DNA from: Micromonospora sp. U21
GTDB lineage: Bacteria; Actinomycetota; Actinomycetes; Mycobacteriales; Micromonosporaceae
Direction of reading: 5' to 3'
Assembly: GCF_018070045.1 (NCBI RefSeq)
Contig: NZ_JAGPYK010000001.1
Span: forward strand, 372,001 to 436,000
Length of the DNA: 64,000 bases
The notes beneath the pieces are model-generated. The model worked only from the letters and a program-made list of their open reading frames with translations. It was not told where the DNA came from and searched no databases. Shown here one piece after another: positions 9,704 to 19,439 of this stretch; the first letter of the stretch is position 1, and each line of letters begins with the position of its first letter. The position numbers were made by a program, and so were the translations under genes.

Positions 9704-10434
9704 CGGTCGCTGCCGGACAGCAGCTGCTCGACGCTGCCCAGCGGCGCCGTCGTGTCGACCAGCACCCCGTCGCGCAGGAACACCACCCGGTCGGCCCAGC
9801 CGGCGTGCCGCGCCTCGTGGGTGACCAGAACGCCGGCGGCGCCCGCGTCGACCCGGCGGCGCAGCAGGTGCAGCACGGCCTCGCCGGTCTGCGAGTCCAA
9901 CGCCCCGGTCGGCTCGTCGGCGAGCACCAGTCGCCGCTCGCCGACCAGCGCCCGGGCGATGGCCACCCGCTGCTGCTGGCCGCCGGAGAGCTGGTCGGGG
10001 AACCGGTCGCCCAGCGCCGGCAGGCCCACCTCGGTCAGCGCGGCGAGGGCCGCGGCGCGGGCCCGGCGCCCGCCGGTGCCGTCGAGCTCCAGCGGGAGCG
10101 CGACGTTCTCCAGCGCGCTCAGGCTGCCCAGCAGGTTGAGCTGCTGGAAGATGTAGCCGATCCGGCGACGGCGCAGCTGGGCCAGTCCTCTGCGGTCCAA
10201 GGCCCCCAACGGCTGCCCCTCGACCCGGACCTCGCCGCCGGTCGGGCGGTCCAGCCCGCCGGCGAGGGCCAGCAGCGTCGACTTGCCGGAGCCGGACGGC
10301 CCCATCACGGCGACCAGTTCACCCGGCCGGACGACCAGGCTGACGCCGCGCAGGGCGTGCACCGCCGCGGGGCCGGCCCCGTGGGTGCGGTGGACGGCGC
10401 GTAGCTCCAGCACCGCGTCGCCCGCTCCGCTCAC
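9700..10434 (-). CDS. ABC transporter ATP-binding protein (MacB/LolD type)
   Basis: A 244-residue ATPase energising the adjacent FtsX-like permease. It has Walker A 'GPSGSGKST', Q-loop 'YIFQQLNLL', signature 'LSGGQQQRVAIARAL', Walker B 'RLVLADEPTGALD', and H-loop 'VLVTHE', all intact. The GTG at 10434 overlaps the padR stop (GTGA), which is why it is preferred over the slightly upstream ATG at 10458. It is the middle gene of a three-gene operon, padR-ATPase-permease, with stop/start overlaps at both junctions. The substrate is unknown. Confidence 0.94.
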   Translation of the reverse strand: MSGAGDAVLELRAVHRTHGAGPAAVHALRGVSLVVRPGELVAVMGPSGSGKSTLLALAGGLDRPTGGEVRVEGQPLGALDRRGLAQLRRRRIGYIFQQLNLLGSLSALENVALPLELDGTGGRRARAAALAALTEVGLPALGDRFPDQLSGGQQQRVAIARALVGERRLVLADEPTGALDSQTGEAVLHLLRRRVDAGAAGVLVTHEARHAGWADRVVFLRDGVLVDTTAPLGSVEQLLSGSDR

Positions 10435-11033
10435 CGTCGCGCCTCCTCGTCGGCCCACCGCGCCGCGTCGGACGCGCCGGCGTCGCCCGGTCTCGGCACG
10501 GGTGGCCCGGGCGCCCCGGGTTGGTGCCGCACCAGACTGCTTTCGCAGTGGTCCAGCCAGCGCACCTCCGCCTCGGCCTGGAACACCATCGAGTCCAGCA
10601 CCAGCCGCCAGGGCAGGTCCTCCGGCCGGTCGCTGCCGTACTTCAACCGGGTCAACTCCTGCAACGCCCGCATCGTCGCGCTGCGCTGGGCCTGCACCAC
10701 CGAGCGGACGTCCACGCCGGGGGTGGTCAGCGCCAGCGCCAGCTTGATCGCCAGCTCGTCACGGGGACGGTCGGTACGGCTGACCGGGGTGGCGAACCAC
10801 AGCGCCAGGTCCGCCCGGCCGGCGTCGGTGATCTCGTACGGCCGTTGGCCGGCCTCGCTCTCCGGCAGCGGGCGCACCAGACCGTCCCGTTCGAGGCGGG
10901 ACAGCGTGGTGTAGACCTGCCCGATGTTCAGCGGCCAGGTCGAGCCGGTCGACTCCTCGAACGCGGCGCGCAGCTGGTAGCCGTACATCTGGCCGCGTTC
11001 GAGCAGGGCGAGCAACCCGTGACGGATGGACAT
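10431..11033 (-). CDS. PadR-family transcriptional regulator
   Basis: A 200-residue PadR repressor. The N-terminal winged helix reads '[28 protein letters not shown]...[19 protein letters not shown]', and the C-terminal dimerisation domain (about 90-175) is the Vir-type helical region. It is the first gene of an operon with an ABC ATPase and FtsX-like permease, an arrangement in which PadR proteins typically repress their own exporter until a toxic ligand binds. The ATG at 11033 lies 8 nt after a -10-like hexamer, so the mRNA is probably leaderless. A perfect 7-1-7 inverted repeat sits inside the promoter (separate entry). Confidence 0.93.
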   Translation of the reverse strand: MSIRHGLLALLERGQMYGYQLRAAFEESTGSTWPLNIGQVYTTLSRLERDGLVRPLPESEAGQRPYEITDAGRADLALWFATPVSRTDRPRDELAIKLALALTTPGVDVRSVVQAQRSATMRALQELTRLKYGSDRPEDLPWRLVLDSMVFQAEAEVRWLDHCESSLVRHQPGAPGPPVPRPGDAGASDAARWADEEARR

Positions 11034-11041
11034 GGCAACGG

Positions 11042-11070
11042 AGTATGCATACCTGGTATGCGCTCCGCAA
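11042..11070 (-). promoter_or_regulatory. padR operon promoter with inverted-repeat operator
   Basis: On the minus strand, TTGCGG (11070-11065) and CATACT (11047-11042) are separated by exactly 17 bp, as in a sigma-70-type promoter. The padR ATG begins 8 nt after the -10. The arms GCATACC and GGTATGC (11047-11061, 1-nt centre) form a perfect inverted repeat lying in the spacer and touching the -10. Position and symmetry suggest the PadR operator and autorepression (inference). Confidence 0.72.
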
Positions 11071-11085
11071 CCGCGGAGAGCCCGT

Positions 11086-11523
11086 TCAGGTCGGGCGGCC
11101 GGGAAACGCGACAGTCGGCGGGGTGAGCCTGGCGGCCTTCCGCCACCTCGTGGCGCGCACGGCGTACTCGACCAGGGCGGCCAGCGCCTGGTCCCGGTCG
11201 GCGCCGGTGGTGGAGGCCAACGCGGCCCGCCAGTGCGCCGCGGTGCGCTCCTCCACCTCGACGGCCAGGCGCAACGCGCTCGCCCGGTCGGTGACCGGGA
11301 ACGGCAGCGCGTACCCGGCACGGTCCGGCGGCACGGTGCTGCCGGCGGTGCTGAGCTGCACCACCAGCGCGTCACGCCGGCGTCGGTGCACGGCCTCCGC
11401 CTGGTGCGCGGCGTCCCGGGCCGCCCCGGTGAGCCGGACGCCGATCCGCCCGTAGGCGTAGATGGCCGCGTACTCGGCGGAGAGGGCGGTGGCGAGCGCC
11501 TCCTCGGCGGACGGTTGCCTCAC
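11086..11523 (-). CDS. DUF4439 (ferritin-like) domain protein
   Basis: A 145-residue all-helical protein of the DUF4439 type: '[25 protein letters not shown]', '[14 protein letters not shown]' and '[12 protein letters not shown]...[15 protein letters not shown]'. The Glu/Tyr/His-rich helices resemble ferritin-like four-helix bundles, but metal binding is not shown. The GTG at 11523 overlaps the stop of the upstream lipoprotein gene (GTGA), so the two are co-translated and probably function together. No known role. Confidence 0.8.
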   Translation of the reverse strand: MRQPSAEEALATALSAEYAAIYAYGRIGVRLTGAARDAAHQAEAVHRRRRDALVVQLSTAGSTVPPDRAGYALPFPVTDRASALRLAVEVEERTAAHWRAALASTTGADRDQALAALVEYAVRATRWRKAARLTPPTVAFPGRPT

Positions 11524-12047
11524 TTCAGTGCCTCCTGGTGGGTGGCCCGGGCGGCGACGATCGACCCGAGCAGCGCCGCCCGTTCCGCCGGGGCGGAGGC
11601 GCAAGCGACGGTGGCGGACCGCTGGCCGGTCTTCTCCAGCGCCCGCAGGGCGGCCAGCGCGCCGGCCGGGTCGGTCGCCGGGGCGATGGTCGGGTGTGCG
11701 GCGGGCGCCGACGGCACCGCGACGCCGATCACCCGGGCCAGCTCGGTGGCGTGCGCGGTGTGCGCCTCGGCGATCGGGTTGAGCCGGTCGGCCAGGTCCG
11801 GGTGCGCCGCGGCGCTCGCCCGGTGCGCCGCGGCCAGCCCGAGCGACTCGTCGACCATGGGCCGCAGCGGGTCCGGTGGCGGCGCCGGCTCGTCGTCACG
11901 GTCGAAAAGATCACAGCCGGTCAGCGGCACCGCGGCGCCGCCGAGCGCCAGCAGCACCCCGGCACGCAGGAGCTTTCGCCGGGAATGCCCGGATGCCTGG
12001 TCGCGCTGTGTCGTTCTGCCGATCCCCACCGGGCAAGTCAACACCAT
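11520..12047 (-). CDS. Twin-arginine lipoprotein, ferritin-like helical
   Basis: A 175-residue exported lipoprotein. The N-terminus has a twin-arginine motif (SRRKLLRAG), a hydrophobic core, and the lipobox 'LTGC', so the Cys after 'PLTG' would be lipidated and the protein anchored outside the membrane. The mature part is Ala- and His-rich and helical ('[41 protein letters not shown]'), with spacing like a ferritin-like domain. It is coupled by a GTGA overlap to the DUF4439 gene. The ATG at 12047 places the Arg pair about 23 residues in. A longer frame extends upstream but would lie in the rimP leader. Function unknown. Confidence 0.78.
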   Translation of the reverse strand: MVLTCPVGIGRTTQRDQASGHSRRKLLRAGVLLALGGAAVPLTGCDLFDRDDEPAPPPDPLRPMVDESLGLAAAHRASAAAHPDLADRLNPIAEAHTAHATELARVIGVAVPSAPAAHPTIAPATDPAGALAALRALEKTGQRSATVACASAPAERAALLGSIVAARATHQEALK

Positions 12048-12201
12048 CCGCGCCGCTCCGGGGGCCACCGGCGTCGGTGCGCCGCCCGGCCCGCCGACGG
12101 GCAGGCGCGTTACGCTCTGCGCAGCCACCGGCGCGTCCGCTCCGGTGGCGTGCCGGCATGGCGGGACGAGCGGGACCGTCGACCAGGGAAAGGGTGCGGA
12201 G

Positions 12202-12888
12202 ATGACGCAGCGTGGCCGTGCCACCAGGTCGACAGGTCGACCCCGCGACGGCGCGGGCCCCCGCGGTGGTGATCTCGCCGCGCGGCGTACCCGGTTGCGG
12301 GCTGTGATCGAGCCGGTGGTCAACGGCGTCGGCTACGACCTGGAGGACCTGTCGGTCTCCCGGGCCGGCCGGCGGCACGTGGTGCGGGTGATCGTGGACG
12401 CCGACGGCGGGATCGACCTGGACGCCGTCGCGGACGTCTCCCGCGCCGTCTCGGCCGCGCTGGACGCCGCCGAGGAGACCGGCGGCGACATCGTCGCCGG
12501 GGAGTACCAGCTGGAGGTCAGCTCGCCGGGAGTGGACCGGCCGCTCACCCTTCCCCGGCACTGGCGGCGCAACGTGGGGCGGCTGGTCAAGGTCACCGTC
12601 CGGGGCGCGGCCGCGCTGCCCGGCCAGCGCGGTGAGCAGCCTGCCGGGGACCGTCAGCTGACCGGCCGGGTGGTCGGCGCCGACGACGAGGGCGTGCAGT
12701 TGGAGACCGACGACGGTCGAGCCTCCCTGGCGTACGCCCAGCTGGGGCCGGGCCGGGTGCAGGTCGAGTTCACCAGGCTCGCCGAGCTGGGCGAGCCGGA
12801 CGAGTTCGACGACGCGGACGAGACTGACGAGATCGACGATTCAGACGACATCGACGACGAAGATGATGTGGAGGACGAGGAGAGGTGA
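12202..12888 (+). CDS. rimP: Ribosome maturation factor RimP
   Basis: Required for assembly of the 30S subunit. The RimP N-domain reads '[25 protein letters not shown]...[28 protein letters not shown]', with '[28 protein letters not shown]' leading into the C-terminal SH3-like domain. At 228 residues it is longer than usual because of a basic N-terminal tail and a very acidic C-terminal tail ending in about 30 mostly Asp/Glu residues. The ATG at 12202 was chosen over a long upstream open frame that overlaps divergent genes. It is the first gene of the rimP-nusA-ylxR-infB operon, and its stop overlaps the nusA GTG. Confidence 0.93.
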   Translation: MTQRGRATRSTGRPRDGAGPRGGDLAARRTRLRAVIEPVVNGVGYDLEDLSVSRAGRRHVVRVIVDADGGIDLDAVADVSRAVSAALDAAEETGGDIVAGEYQLEVSSPGVDRPLTLPRHWRRNVGRLVKVTVRGAAALPGQRGEQPAGDRQLTGRVVGADDEGVQLETDDGRASLAYAQLGPGRVQVEFTRLAELGEPDEFDDADETDEIDDSDDIDDEDDVEDEER

Positions 12889-13928
12889 ACATCGACCTCG
12901 CGGCGCTGCGCGCACTCGAGCGCGAGCGGGAGATCCCGTTCGACACGATTCTCGCGGCGATCGAGACCGCGTTGCTGACCGCCTACCGGCACACCGACGG
13001 CGCCGAGCCGCATGCCCGGGTGGAGATCGACCGCAAGTCCGGCGCCGCCCTGGTGTACGCGCAGGAGATGGACGAGGACGGCACCCTGGTGCGGGAGTGG
13101 GACGACACCCCGCACGACTTCGGCCGGATCGCCGCCATGACCGCCAAGCAGGTGATCCTCCAGCGGCTGCGGGAGGCCACCGACGAGGTGCACTTCGGCG
13201 AGTACGTCGGCCGCGAGGGTGACCTGGTCACCGGCGTGGTGCAGGCGCACGAGACGCGGATCGAGAAGGGCATTGTCAGCGTCGACCTGGGCAAGCTGGA
13301 GGGCGTGCTGCCGCAGTCTGAGCAGGTGCCCGGCGAGCGGTACGCGCACGGCGAGCGGATCCGCTGCGTGGTGGTGCACGTGGCCAAGGGCATGCGCGGA
13401 CCGCAGATCACCCTGTCCCGGTCGCACCCGGCGCTGGTCAAGAAGCTGTTCGCGCTGGAGGTGCCGGAGATCGCCGACGGCACGGTGGAGATCGGCGCGA
13501 TCGCCCGTGAGGCAGGTCACCGTACGAAGATCGCCGTACGCTCCACCATCCCCGGCGTGAACGCCAAGGGCGCCTGTATCGGCCCGATGGGCCAGCGGGT
13601 GCGCGCGGTGATGAGCGAGCTGCACGGTGAGAAGATCGACATTATCGACTGGTCGGACGACCCGGCGACCTTCGTCGGCTACGCGTTGTCGCCGGCCAAG
13701 GCGCTGCGGGTCGAGGTGGTGGACCTGGCCGCCCGGGCCGCCCGGGTGACCGTTCCGGACTTCCAGCTCTCTCTCGCCATCGGGCGGGAGGGGCAGAATG
13801 CCCGCCTCGCGGCCCGATTGACCGGTTGGCGGATCGACATCCGGTCCGACGCGGAGCAGACCAGCCCGGCCGTGCGCGGGGCAGCTGATCACGTGCCGGA
13901 ACCGGGCGGCGCGATCTCGGGCAGCTAG
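12885..13928 (+). CDS. nusA: Transcription termination/antitermination protein NusA
   Basis: Binds RNA polymerase and nascent RNA to control pausing, termination and antitermination. 347 residues, with the N-terminal polymerase-binding domain (about 1-105), S1 domain (about 110-180, '[23 protein letters not shown]'), and two KH domains (about 185-325, with '[18 protein letters not shown]' and '[25 protein letters not shown]'). It lacks the extra C-terminal acidic repeats of enterobacterial NusA, as is normal in actinobacteria. The GTG overlaps the rimP stop by GTGA. Confidence 0.97.
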   Translation: MNIDLAALRALEREREIPFDTILAAIETALLTAYRHTDGAEPHARVEIDRKSGAALVYAQEMDEDGTLVREWDDTPHDFGRIAAMTAKQVILQRLREATDEVHFGEYVGREGDLVTGVVQAHETRIEKGIVSVDLGKLEGVLPQSEQVPGERYAHGERIRCVVVHVAKGMRGPQITLSRSHPALVKKLFALEVPEIADGTVEIGAIAREAGHRTKIAVRSTIPGVNAKGACIGPMGQRVRAVMSELHGEKIDIIDWSDDPATFVGYALSPAKALRVEVVDLAARAARVTVPDFQLSLAIGREGQNARLAARLTGWRIDIRSDAEQTSPAVRGAADHVPEPGGAISGS

Positions 13929-13944
13929 GGGTAGACTTCCTCCA

Positions 13945-14277
13945 GTGGTACGACGCGTGCAGCCGGAGCGCACCTGTGTGGGTTGCCGGCAACGCGCGCC
14001 GGCCAGCGAATTGCTGCGGATCGTCGCGATCGGGGACGAGGCTGGTCACAGTCTCCGGCCCGATCCGCTCCGCAGGCTGCCGGGTCGGGGAGCGAACATG
14101 CACCCGGATCCGGCCTGCTTCGCGCTGGCGGTGCGGCGCCGCGCCTTCGGGCGTGCGCTGCGCATCACCGAGGTCCTTGACCACGGTGTGCTGGCGGAGC
14201 ACGTCGATGCGCCAACCACTACGTCCGGTCAGCCCGACCGGGCGAGGGTCGCTAGCAAGGTAGGACGACCGACATGA
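13945..14277 (+). CDS. YlxR-family (DUF448) RNA-binding protein
   Basis: A 110-residue basic protein with the YlxR signature 'RTCVGCRQRAPASELLRIV' and the second conserved block 'GRGANMHPDPACFALAVRRRAFGRALR'. It lies between nusA and infB, as in most Gram-positive genomes. Homologues bind RNA, and one has been shown to modulate RNase P. The start taken is the GTG at 13945. A second in-frame GTG four codons downstream is possible. Confidence 0.93.
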   Translation: MVRRVQPERTCVGCRQRAPASELLRIVAIGDEAGHSLRPDPLRRLPGRGANMHPDPACFALAVRRRAFGRALRITEVLDHGVLAEHVDAPTTTSGQPDRARVASKVGRPT

Positions 14278-14370
14278 GCACACGATGAAGTCCCTGAAAT
14301 GACCAGGCTTCAAGTGCACGAGTGAGGTCGCTGCGGGTACTGCCCGCACGACCTCGGAGTGAGGAGTGCA

Positions 14371-17300
14371 GTGGCAGGCAAGGCCCGCGTACACGAGCTT
14401 GCAAAAGAGCTCGGGGTCGAGAGTAAGACCGTTCTCGCCAAGCTGAAGGAAATGGGCGAGTTCGTGAAGTCCGCGTCCAGCACCGTCGAGGCGCCCGTCG
14501 CCCGACGGCTGCGTAACGCATTCGTCGCGTCCGCCGGTACTCCGGCGCCGGCCGCCCCGTCGGCGCCCGCGCCGGCGCCGGCTTCGACCCCGACGCCGTC
14601 CCCGACCCCGGGCGCGCCTCGGGTCTCGGCCAAGCCGATGCCGCCACGGCGGCCGGCCGCGCCGGCCCCGGGTCCGAAGCCGAAGGGTCCGGTGCCTGGT
14701 GCGCCGCAGCCGGCGGCCCCGGCTCCGGTCGCCAAGCCGGCGAGTGCCCACGACATCGAGGTGGCGGCCGCAGAGGCGCGTGCCGCCGCGCTGAAGGCTG
14801 AGCAGGAGGCCGCGGTCAAGGCCGCGCAGGCCGCCCGCCAGCAGCAGCGGGACAACGTCCGCCGGGAGCCTCCGGCCGACGGTAACCGCCCCGGCCCCGG
14901 CCCTCGGCCGGGTCCCACGGCGATGCCGCCCCGTCCCGGTTCGCCGGCCGCCCGTCCGGGCACGCCGGCTCCCGGTCCGGGTGCCCGGCCGGGCGGTCGC
15001 CCGCCGGCGCGCGGCGCCGGTAACAACCCGTTCGGCATCCAGGGTGGCCAGCAGCGGCCGCCGGCCGCCGGCGCGGGTGGCCCGCGGCCCAACACCCCGG
15101 CGGGCATGCCGCCGCGGCCGAGCCCGGCTTCCATGCCGCCGCGGCCCAGCCCGGCGTCCATGCCGAGCCAGCGTCCGGCTGCCGGTCGCCCCGGCCCCGG
15201 TGGCGGCGCAGGCCGTCCCGGTGGTGGCGCAGGTCGTCCCGGTGGCGGTGGCGGTGGTTTCCGTGGCGGTCCCGGCGGTGGCGCCGGTGGCGGTGGCGGT
15301 TACCGCGGCGGCCCCGGTGGCGGCGCAGGTGCCGGCGGTGGCGGTGGCTACCGTGGCGGCCCCGGCGGCGGTGGCGGTGCTCCCGGTGGCGGTTTCCGTC
15401 CGGGTGCTCCGGCCGGTGGTGGCGGTCGTCCGGGTGCGGGCGGTCGTGGCCGTGGCGGTGGCGCCGCGGGTGCCTTCGGGCGTCCGGGTGGCCGGCCGAC
15501 GCGCGGTCGCAAGTCCAAGAAGCAGCGCAGACAGGAGTTCGACAACCTGTCGGCCCCGACCATGAGCTCGGGTGCTCCCCGGGGTCAGGGTCAGGTCGTC
15601 CGGCTCTCCCGTGGCGCTTCGCTGTCGGACTTCGCCGACAAGATCAACGCCAACCCGGGTTCGCTGGTCCAGGAGATGTTCAACCTGGGCGAGATGGTCA
15701 CCGCGACCCAGTCCTGCTCTGACGACACCCTGCAGCTGCTGGGTGAGCACCTCGGATTCGACATCCAGATCGTCAGCCCGGAGGACGAGGACCGCGAGCT
15801 GCTCGCGCAGTTCAACATCGACCTCGACGCGGAGGTGGCCGAGGAGCGTCTGGTCAGCCGTGCGCCGGTGGTGACCGTCATGGGTCACGTCGACCACGGT
15901 AAGACCAAGCTGCTCGACGCGATCCGCAAGGCGAACGTCGTGGCCGGCGAGGCCGGTGGCATCACCCAGCACATCGGTGCCTACCAGGTCCACGTGCCGC
16001 ACGACGGCGTGGACCGCGCGGTGACCTTCATCGACACCCCGGGTCACGAGGCGTTCACCGCCATGCGTGCTCGTGGTGCGCAGGTGACGGACATCGTGAT
16101 CCTGGTGGTCGCGGCCGACGACGGCGTGATGCCGCAGACGATCGAGGCGTTGAACCACGCCAAGGCGGCCGACGTGCCGATCGTGGTCGCGGTCAACAAG
16201 GTCGACAAGCCGGAGGCCAACCCGGACAAGGTTCGCCAGCAGCTGACCGAGTACGGCCTGGTCGCCGAGGAGTACGGCGGCGAGACCATGTTCGTCAACG
16301 TGGCCGCGAAGCCGGGCATCGGCATCGAGGAGCTGCTCGAGGCTGTCCTGCTGACCGCCGACGCGTCGCTGGAGCTGACCGCTCCGATCGACGGGCCGGC
16401 GCAGGGTGTGGCCATCGAGGCGCACCTGGACAAGGGCCGCGGTGCGGTGGCGACGGTGCTGGTGCAGAAGGGCACCCTGCGGGCGGGCGACTCGATCGTC
16501 GCCGGTGGGGCGCACGGCCGGGTCCGCGCCATGCTCGACGAGAACGGCAACCAGGTCGCCGAGGCCGGGCCGGCGCGTCCGGTCATGGTCCTGGGTCTGA
16601 CCGCGCCGCCCGGCGCGGGTGACACGTTCCTCGCCGCGGCGGACGACCGTACGGTGCGGCAGATCGCCGAGCAGCGCCAGGCGCGGCGGCGGGCGGCGGC
16701 ATTCGCCAACTCCCGTGGTCGGGCCACTCTCGAGACGCTCATGGAGCAGCTCAAGGAGGGCGAGAAGACGTCGCTCAACCTCATCCTCAAGGGCGATGGC
16801 TCCGGTTCGGTGGAGGCCCTGGAGGACGCGCTGTTCAGCCTCGACATTCCCGAGGAGGTCCAGCTCAAGGTCCTCGACCGGGGCGTCGGCGCGATCACCG
16901 AGAGCAACGTCATGCTCGCGAGCGCCTCGTCCGAGCCGGTCACGATCATCGGCTTCAACGTGCGGGCCTCGAACAAGGTCCGTGAGATAGCCGACCGCGA
17001 GGGCGTGGAGATCCGGTACTACACCGTCATCTACCAGGCCATCGAGGAGATCGAGGCTGCGCTCAAGGGCCTGCTCAAGCCGGAGTACGAGGAGGTCGAG
17101 CTGGGCAGCGCGGAGATCCGCGACGTCTTCCGCTCGTCCAAGATCGGCAACATCTCCGGTTGTATCGTCCGGTCGGGTGTCATCCGGCGCAACGCGAAGG
17201 CGCGCCTGCTTCGGGACGGGACGGTCGTGGCGGACAACCTCACGATCACCTCGCTGAAGCGGTTCAAGGACGACGCCACGGAGGTCCGCGAGGGCTTCGA

Positions 17301-17388
17301 GTGTGGTCTGACCCTGGGTGGTTACAACAACGTCCAGGTCGGCGACATCATCGAGACCTTCGAGATGCGGGAGAAGGTTCGCGCCTGA
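14371..17388 (+). CDS. infB: Translation initiation factor IF-2
   Basis: The GTPase that places initiator tRNA on the 30S subunit and promotes subunit joining. 1005 residues: an N-terminal IF2_N helix domain ([31 protein letters not shown]), a long Pro/Ala then Gly-rich disordered linker (about 60-390) with repeated 'YRGGPGG'-like units, a second IF2_N block, then the G domain ([20 protein letters not shown]) and domains II-IV ('[22 protein letters not shown]'). The GTG at 14371 sits 8 nt after GAGGAG and gives the normal N-terminus. A GTG 12 nt upstream is less well placed. Confidence 0.98.
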   Translation: MAGKARVHELAKELGVESKTVLAKLKEMGEFVKSASSTVEAPVARRLRNAFVASAGTPAPAAPSAPAPAPASTPTPSPTPGAPRVSAKPMPPRRPAAPAPGPKPKGPVPGAPQPAAPAPVAKPASAHDIEVAAAEARAAALKAEQEAAVKAAQAARQQQRDNVRREPPADGNRPGPGPRPGPTAMPPRPGSPAARPGTPAPGPGARPGGRPPARGAGNNPFGIQGGQQRPPAAGAGGPRPNTPAGMPPRPSPASMPPRPSPASMPSQRPAAGRPGPGGGAGRPGGGAGRPGGGGGGFRGGPGGGAGGGGGYRGGPGGGAGAGGGGGYRGGPGGGGGAPGGGFRPGAPAGGGGRPGAGGRGRGGGAAGAFGRPGGRPTRGRKSKKQRRQEFDNLSAPTMSSGAPRGQGQVVRLSRGASLSDFADKINANPGSLVQEMFNLGEMVTATQSCSDDTLQLLGEHLGFDIQIVSPEDEDRELLAQFNIDLDAEVAEERLVSRAPVVTVMGHVDHGKTKLLDAIRKANVVAGEAGGITQHIGAYQVHVPHDGVDRAVTFIDTPGHEAFTAMRARGAQVTDIVILVVAADDGVMPQTIEALNHAKAADVPIVVAVNKVDKPEANPDKVRQQLTEYGLVAEEYGGETMFVNVAAKPGIGIEELLEAVLLTADASLELTAPIDGPAQGVAIEAHLDKGRGAVATVLVQKGTLRAGDSIVAGGAHGRVRAMLDENGNQVAEAGPARPVMVLGLTAPPGAGDTFLAAADDRTVRQIAEQRQARRRAAAFANSRGRATLETLMEQLKEGEKTSLNLILKGDGSGSVEALEDALFSLDIPEEVQLKVLDRGVGAITESNVMLASASSEPVTIIGFNVRASNKVREIADREGVEIRYYTVIYQAIEEIEAALKGLLKPEYEEVELGSAEIRDVFRSSKIGNISGCIVRSGVIRRNAKARLLRDGTVVADNLTITSLKRFKDDATEVREGFECGLTLGGYNNVQVGDIIETFEMREKVRA

Positions 17389-17404
17389 TCCGGCAGTGAC
17401 ACGC

Positions 17405-17446
17405 TGATCAAGGGGTTTACGCCACTCGGCGTAAACCCCTTGATCA
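17405..17446. terminator. Perfect 19-bp inverted repeat downstream of infB
   Basis: Arms 17405-17423 and 17428-17446 are perfect reverse complements around a 4-nt loop (ACTC), beginning 17 bp after the infB stop. No U-tract follows. It could terminate the infB transcript, protect its 3' end, or be a dispersed palindromic repeat. The right arm ends 33 bp before the next start. Confidence 0.75.
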
Positions 17447-17478
17447 TGCGGGGCGGGTTGGCGGTATCGTCCGGGGCG

Positions 17479-17775
17479 ATGTTCACCGGAACCGCGGTCT
17501 TCGACCTGCTGCTGCCGGGCGACTCCCGGTCGCTCAAAGCCAAGAGATCATATGTACGGCCGATCGTGGCGGCGCTGCGCCGTTTCGAGGTGTCGGCCGC
17601 CGAGGTGGGAGCGCTCGACCTGCGCGGTCGAGCGCAGATAGCGGTGGCCGTGGTGGCCGCCGAGGCGGCGCACGTCCGCGAGGTGCTGGATTCCTGCGAG
17701 CGCCTGGTGGCCGGTCGCCCCGAGGCCGAGCTGCTGTCGGTCCGGCGCCGGTTGTACGGCGCGGAGGACGACTGA
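17479..17775 (+). CDS. DUF503 (YlxP-like) protein
   Basis: A 98-residue DUF503/YlxP-family protein: 'GTAVFDLLLPGDSRSLKAKRSYVRPIVAALRRFEVSAAEVG' carries the family's 'SLKxKR' core. It is commonly found between infB and rbfA, as here, and is inferred to act in ribosome maturation or translation, without a firmly assigned biochemical role. The ATG at 17479 gives the normal N-terminus. An upstream ATG at 17446 overlaps the inverted repeat. Confidence 0.88.
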   Translation: MFTGTAVFDLLLPGDSRSLKAKRSYVRPIVAALRRFEVSAAEVGALDLRGRAQIAVAVVAAEAAHVREVLDSCERLVAGRPEAELLSVRRRLYGAEDD

Positions 17776-17901
17776 CCAGGGTGCCGGCGGTGCCGGGCGA
17801 CCCGGCCGGTCGCGAAGGTAATGTTCGAGATGTTGGCCGGTCGGCCGGCGGCCCGCGGGTCGCCGCGTCGGCCGGGAGCAGGACGCCGTGGAGGTGGCGA
17901 G

Positions 17902-18384
17902 ATGTCTGATCCGGCCAAGGTACGCCGGCACGCGGAACGGGTGCGTGAGCTGGTCGCGTCGGTGGTGCGGAGCCAGATCAAGGACCCGCGGCTCGGCATG
18001 ATCACCATCACCGACGCCCGGATCACCGCAGACCTGCGCGACGCGACGGTCTTCTACACGGTGCTCGGGGACGCGGTGGCCCAGGCGGACACGGCGGCGG
18101 CGCTGGAGAGCGCTAAGGGGCTGCTGCGCAGCACCGTCGGCAAGGCGCTCGGGCTGCGGCACTCGCCGACGCTCACCTTCGTCCTGGACGACGTGCAGGA
18201 CCAGGTCAAGCACATCGACGACCTGCTCGCCGCGGCCCGCAACGCGGACGCCGAGGTGCAGCGGCTCGCCGCTCAGGCGAAGTACGCGGGCGAGGCGCAG
18301 CCGTACCGGGTCGACGAGGACACGGACGAAGCCGACGAGGGCGCCGAGGTCCCGGAGAACCCACGGGGTGGGGAAGCGCGGTGA
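17902..18384 (+). CDS. rbfA: Ribosome-binding factor A
   Basis: A small KH-fold factor binding the 16S 5' helix during 30S maturation. 160 residues: 'VRELVASVVRSQIKDPRLGMITITDARITADLRDATVFYTVLG' and 'LRSTVGKALGLRHSPTLTFVLDD' are typical. A 40-residue acidic C-terminal tail is an extension over the enterobacterial form. The ATG at 17902 follows GGAGGTGG. The stop overlaps the nrnA GTG. Confidence 0.95.
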   Translation: MSDPAKVRRHAERVRELVASVVRSQIKDPRLGMITITDARITADLRDATVFYTVLGDAVAQADTAAALESAKGLLRSTVGKALGLRHSPTLTFVLDDVQDQVKHIDDLLAAARNADAEVQRLAAQAKYAGEAQPYRVDEDTDEADEGAEVPENPRGGEAR

Positions 18385-19439
18385 CCGGCACCGCCGGCTC
18401 CCAGCTCGCCACGGCGGTCGGTGCCGGCCCCACCCAGGCGGACTGGGCGGCGGCCGAGGCGCTGGTGCGCGCCCTTCCGCCGACCGGCCGGGTGCTGCTG
18501 ATCTGCCACGTCAACCCGGACGGCGACGCGCTGGGCAGCATGCTCGGCTTCGGCCTGGGCCTGCGTCAGCTCGGCGTACGCCACCTGCAGGCGACCTTTC
18601 CCGGGCCGCCGGAGGTGCCCGAGCCGTTCCGGGGGATGCCCGGGCTGGACCTGCTGGTCCCGGCCAGCGCCGCGGATCCCGACCCGGACCTGGTGATCTG
18701 CTTCGACGCGGCGAGCGAGTCGCGCCTCGGTGAGCTGGTCGGGCGGTTGTCGTCCGCGCGCGCCGCGCTGGTGCTCGACCACCACGCCTCGAACACCGGC
18801 TTCGGCACGGTCAACCTGGTCGACCCGGCCGCCGCGGCGACCTCCGTGGTGGCCGATGAGCTGCTGGCCCGGCTCGGTGTGCCGCTGGACCGGGCCATCG
18901 CGGAGTGCCTCTACGTGGCACTGACCACGGACACGGGCTCGTTCCGGTTCGAGGCGACCACCCCGGCGGTGCACCAGCTGGCCGCCCGGCTGCTGGCCAC
19001 CGGCATCTCACCGGGTGACATCTCCCGGCGGGTCTTCGACACCCGCCCCTTCGGCGCGGTCCGGCTCTTCGGCGAGGTGCTGGGCCGGGCCCGGCTGGAG
19101 CCGGCCGAGGCGGACGGTCGGGGGCTGGTGTGGACCTTCGCCACCCTCGACGACCTGGCCCGGCACGACCAGCGGCCGTACGTGCTGGAGGCGTTGATCG
19201 ACTCGGTGCGGTGCACCGCCGAGGCGGACGTGAGCTGCGTGCTGAAGCAGACCACGCCCGGCGAGTGGGCCGTTTCGATGCGCAGCAAGGGCGCGGTCGA
19301 CGTCAGCCGGGTGGCGGTCGCGCTGGGCGGTGGCGGCCACAGGTTCGCGGCCGGGTTCACCGGTCGGGGGACGGTCGAGCAGGTGGTCGAGGCGATCCGT
19401 GGCCAGTTGGACGCGGCGCTGATCCGCCCCGGCGGCTGA
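18381..19439 (+). CDS. nrnA: NrnA-like DHH/DHHA1 phosphoesterase
   Basis: A bifunctional oligoribonuclease/3'-phosphoadenosine-5'-phosphate phosphatase-type enzyme of the DHH family. 352 residues. Metal-binding motifs seen: 'CHVNPDGDALGS' (motif I), 'ICFDAASE' (motif II), 'VLDHHASN' (DHH motif), 'TDTGSFRF', and the DHHA1 'ALGGGGHRFAAGF'. It clears nanoRNAs and recycles pAp in the cytoplasm. The GTG overlaps the rbfA stop. Some actinobacterial members also hydrolyse cyclic di-AMP, which cannot be judged here. Confidence 0.93.
   Translation: MTGTAGSQLATAVGAGPTQADWAAAEALVRALPPTGRVLLICHVNPDGDALGSMLGFGLGLRQLGVRHLQATFPGPPEVPEPFRGMPGLDLLVPASAADPDPDLVICFDAASESRLGELVGRLSSARAALVLDHHASNTGFGTVNLVDPAAAATSVVADELLARLGVPLDRAIAECLYVALTTDTGSFRFEATTPAVHQLAARLLATGISPGDISRRVFDTRPFGAVRLFGEVLGRARLEPAEADGRGLVWTFATLDDLARHDQRPYVLEALIDSVRCTAEADVSCVLKQTTPGEWAVSMRSKGAVDVSRVAVALGGGGHRFAAGFTGRGTVEQVVEAIRGQLDAALIRPGG

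Noticed and set aside
11026..12201. A long in-frame extension upstream of RimP.
   Set aside because: It overlaps padR's promoter and two minus-strand genes and would add about 390 residues of low complexity. The ATG at 12202 gives a normal RimP.
13642..16515. A 957-codon open frame on the minus strand opposite nusA/infB.
   Set aside because: It is antisense to well-supported genes, its protein is repetitive Arg/Thr/Ala-rich, and such long antisense frames are routine at this GC content.
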